Of a stretch of 64,000 nucleotides of DNA, positions 63,638-64,000 are shown one piece after another. The stretch is from Terasakiella magnetica. Its GTDB lineage: Bacteria > Pseudomonadota > Alphaproteobacteria > Rhodospirillales > Magnetospirillaceae. Position 1 is the first letter of the stretch; every line of letters starts with the position of its first letter. The translations under genes were made by a program, and so were the position numbers. Under the pieces are notes generated by a model. The model was not told where the DNA came from, did not search any database, and saw nothing but the letters and a program-made list of their open reading frames with translations. Location: contig CACVCF010000001.1 of assembly GCA_902729415.1 (NCBI GenBank), positions 186,001 to 250,000 on the forward strand. The letters run 5' to 3'.

Positions 63638-64000
63638 TCATGACGTTTTCCTGGGATCGAAGGCGTCGCGCACCGCTTCCCCGATGAAGATCAAGAGCGA
63701 CAGCAGGCTGGCCACCACCACGAAGCCGGTCAGGCCCAGCCAGGGCGCCTGGAGGTTCTCCTTGCCCTGGCGCAGCAGATCGCCCAGCGACGCCGAGCCG
63801 GGAGGCAACCCCAGGCCAAGGAAGTCCAACGCCGTCAGCGACACGATGGAGGAGTTGAGGATGAAGGGTATGAAGGTCAGGGTCGCCACCATGGCGTTGG
63901 GCAGCACATGCCGCGCCATGATGCGGGTATCGCTCATCCCCAGGGTGCGTGCGGCGCGGACATAGTCGAAATTGCGCGCCCGCAGGAATTCGGCCCGCAC
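63638..64000 (-). CDS. yejE: Peptide ABC transporter permease (YejE-like), 5' part beyond window
   Basis: Only the C-terminal 120 residues are in the window; the frame stays open to base 64000. EAA loop: EFLRARNFDYVRAARTLGMS then RHVLPNAM, followed by membrane helices (LTALDFLGLGLPPGSASLGD) and the C-terminal VRDAFDPRK typical of YejE. Forms the transmembrane pore with YejB for the YejF ATPase encoded immediately downstream. The 108-base gap to yejF is filled mostly by repeat copy D. Confidence 0.88.
   Translation of the reverse strand: MRAEFLRARNFDYVRAARTLGMSDTRIMARHVLPNAMVATLTFIPFILNSSIVSLTALDFLGLGLPPGSASLGDLLRQGKENLQAPWLGLTGFVVVASLLSLLIFIGEAVRDAFDPRKTS

Overview
The window is a GC-rich chromosomal segment of an alphaproteobacterium, most likely a Magnetospirillum-like member of the Rhodospirillales. 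This is inferred from the contiguous mdh-sucCD-sucAB-lpd TCA cluster, a ChvG/ChvI two-component pair, a DUF2336 protein beside a diguanylate cyclase, the ubiT/U/V genes and the general gene style. No rRNA, tRNA, CRISPR array, insertion sequence or prophage was seen. Coding density is very high and no gene-free stretch exceeds about 285 bases.

Layout: 1-1.0 kb is a STAS antagonist / anti-sigma kinase pair, with the first gene cut by the window edge. 1.1-10.5 kb (minus) is the TCA operon mdh, sucC, sucD, sucA, sucB, lpd followed by a small lipoprotein. 10.7-13.5 kb (minus) is a Sel1/SPOR lipoprotein and thiC behind a TPP riboswitch. 13.7-15.5 kb is a LysR regulator divergent from a DODA-type dioxygenase. 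15.5-22.8 kb (minus) is a six-gene hydrogenase-4-like membrane complex (HyfB, C, E, F, G, I types) whose large subunit lacks the nickel-binding cysteines. 23.1-24.2 kb encodes a bacterial pentameric ligand-gated channel homologue. 24.3-29.6 kb carries ubiE, ubiB, a PfkB kinase and typA. 29.7-33.8 kb carries htpG, hpf, a LysR regulator and a HAD phosphatase. 34-36.9 kb is a PAS-GAF-like-GGDEF cyclase coupled to DUF2336. 37-39.7 kb (minus) is ubiT-ubiU-ubiV with an FNR/FixK-type box. 39.8-47.4 kb is a REC-cyclic-nucleotide-binding protein followed by a lipid A / Kdo cluster (msbA, DUF374, waaA, lpxK, lpxL) and an RlmM-like methyltransferase. 47.4-54.5 kb is signalling: an unknown protein, a REC-PAS-GGDEF-EAL protein, a frameshifted single-domain receiver, chvI and chvG. 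54.6-59.8 kb (minus) is fliK-flgD-flgE. 60-64 kb (minus) is a YejE/YejF-type peptide ABC transporter, a DMT permease, a MoCF-domain protein and a small membrane protein.

How the parts fit: central carbon oxidation (TCA), ubiquinone made by both common (UbiE, UbiB) and O2-independent (UbiT/U/V) factors, and a proton-pumping hydrogenase-like complex point to a respiratory organism able to live with little oxygen. The most interesting items are (i) the active-site-less hydrogenase-like complex, (ii) a dispersed two-hairpin intergenic repeat whose 3' end supplies the ribosome-binding site of at least two genes, with compensatory base changes between copies, (iii) the ligand-gated channel homologue, (iv) the FNR-type box ahead of ubiTUV, and (v) a receiver gene broken by one missing T.
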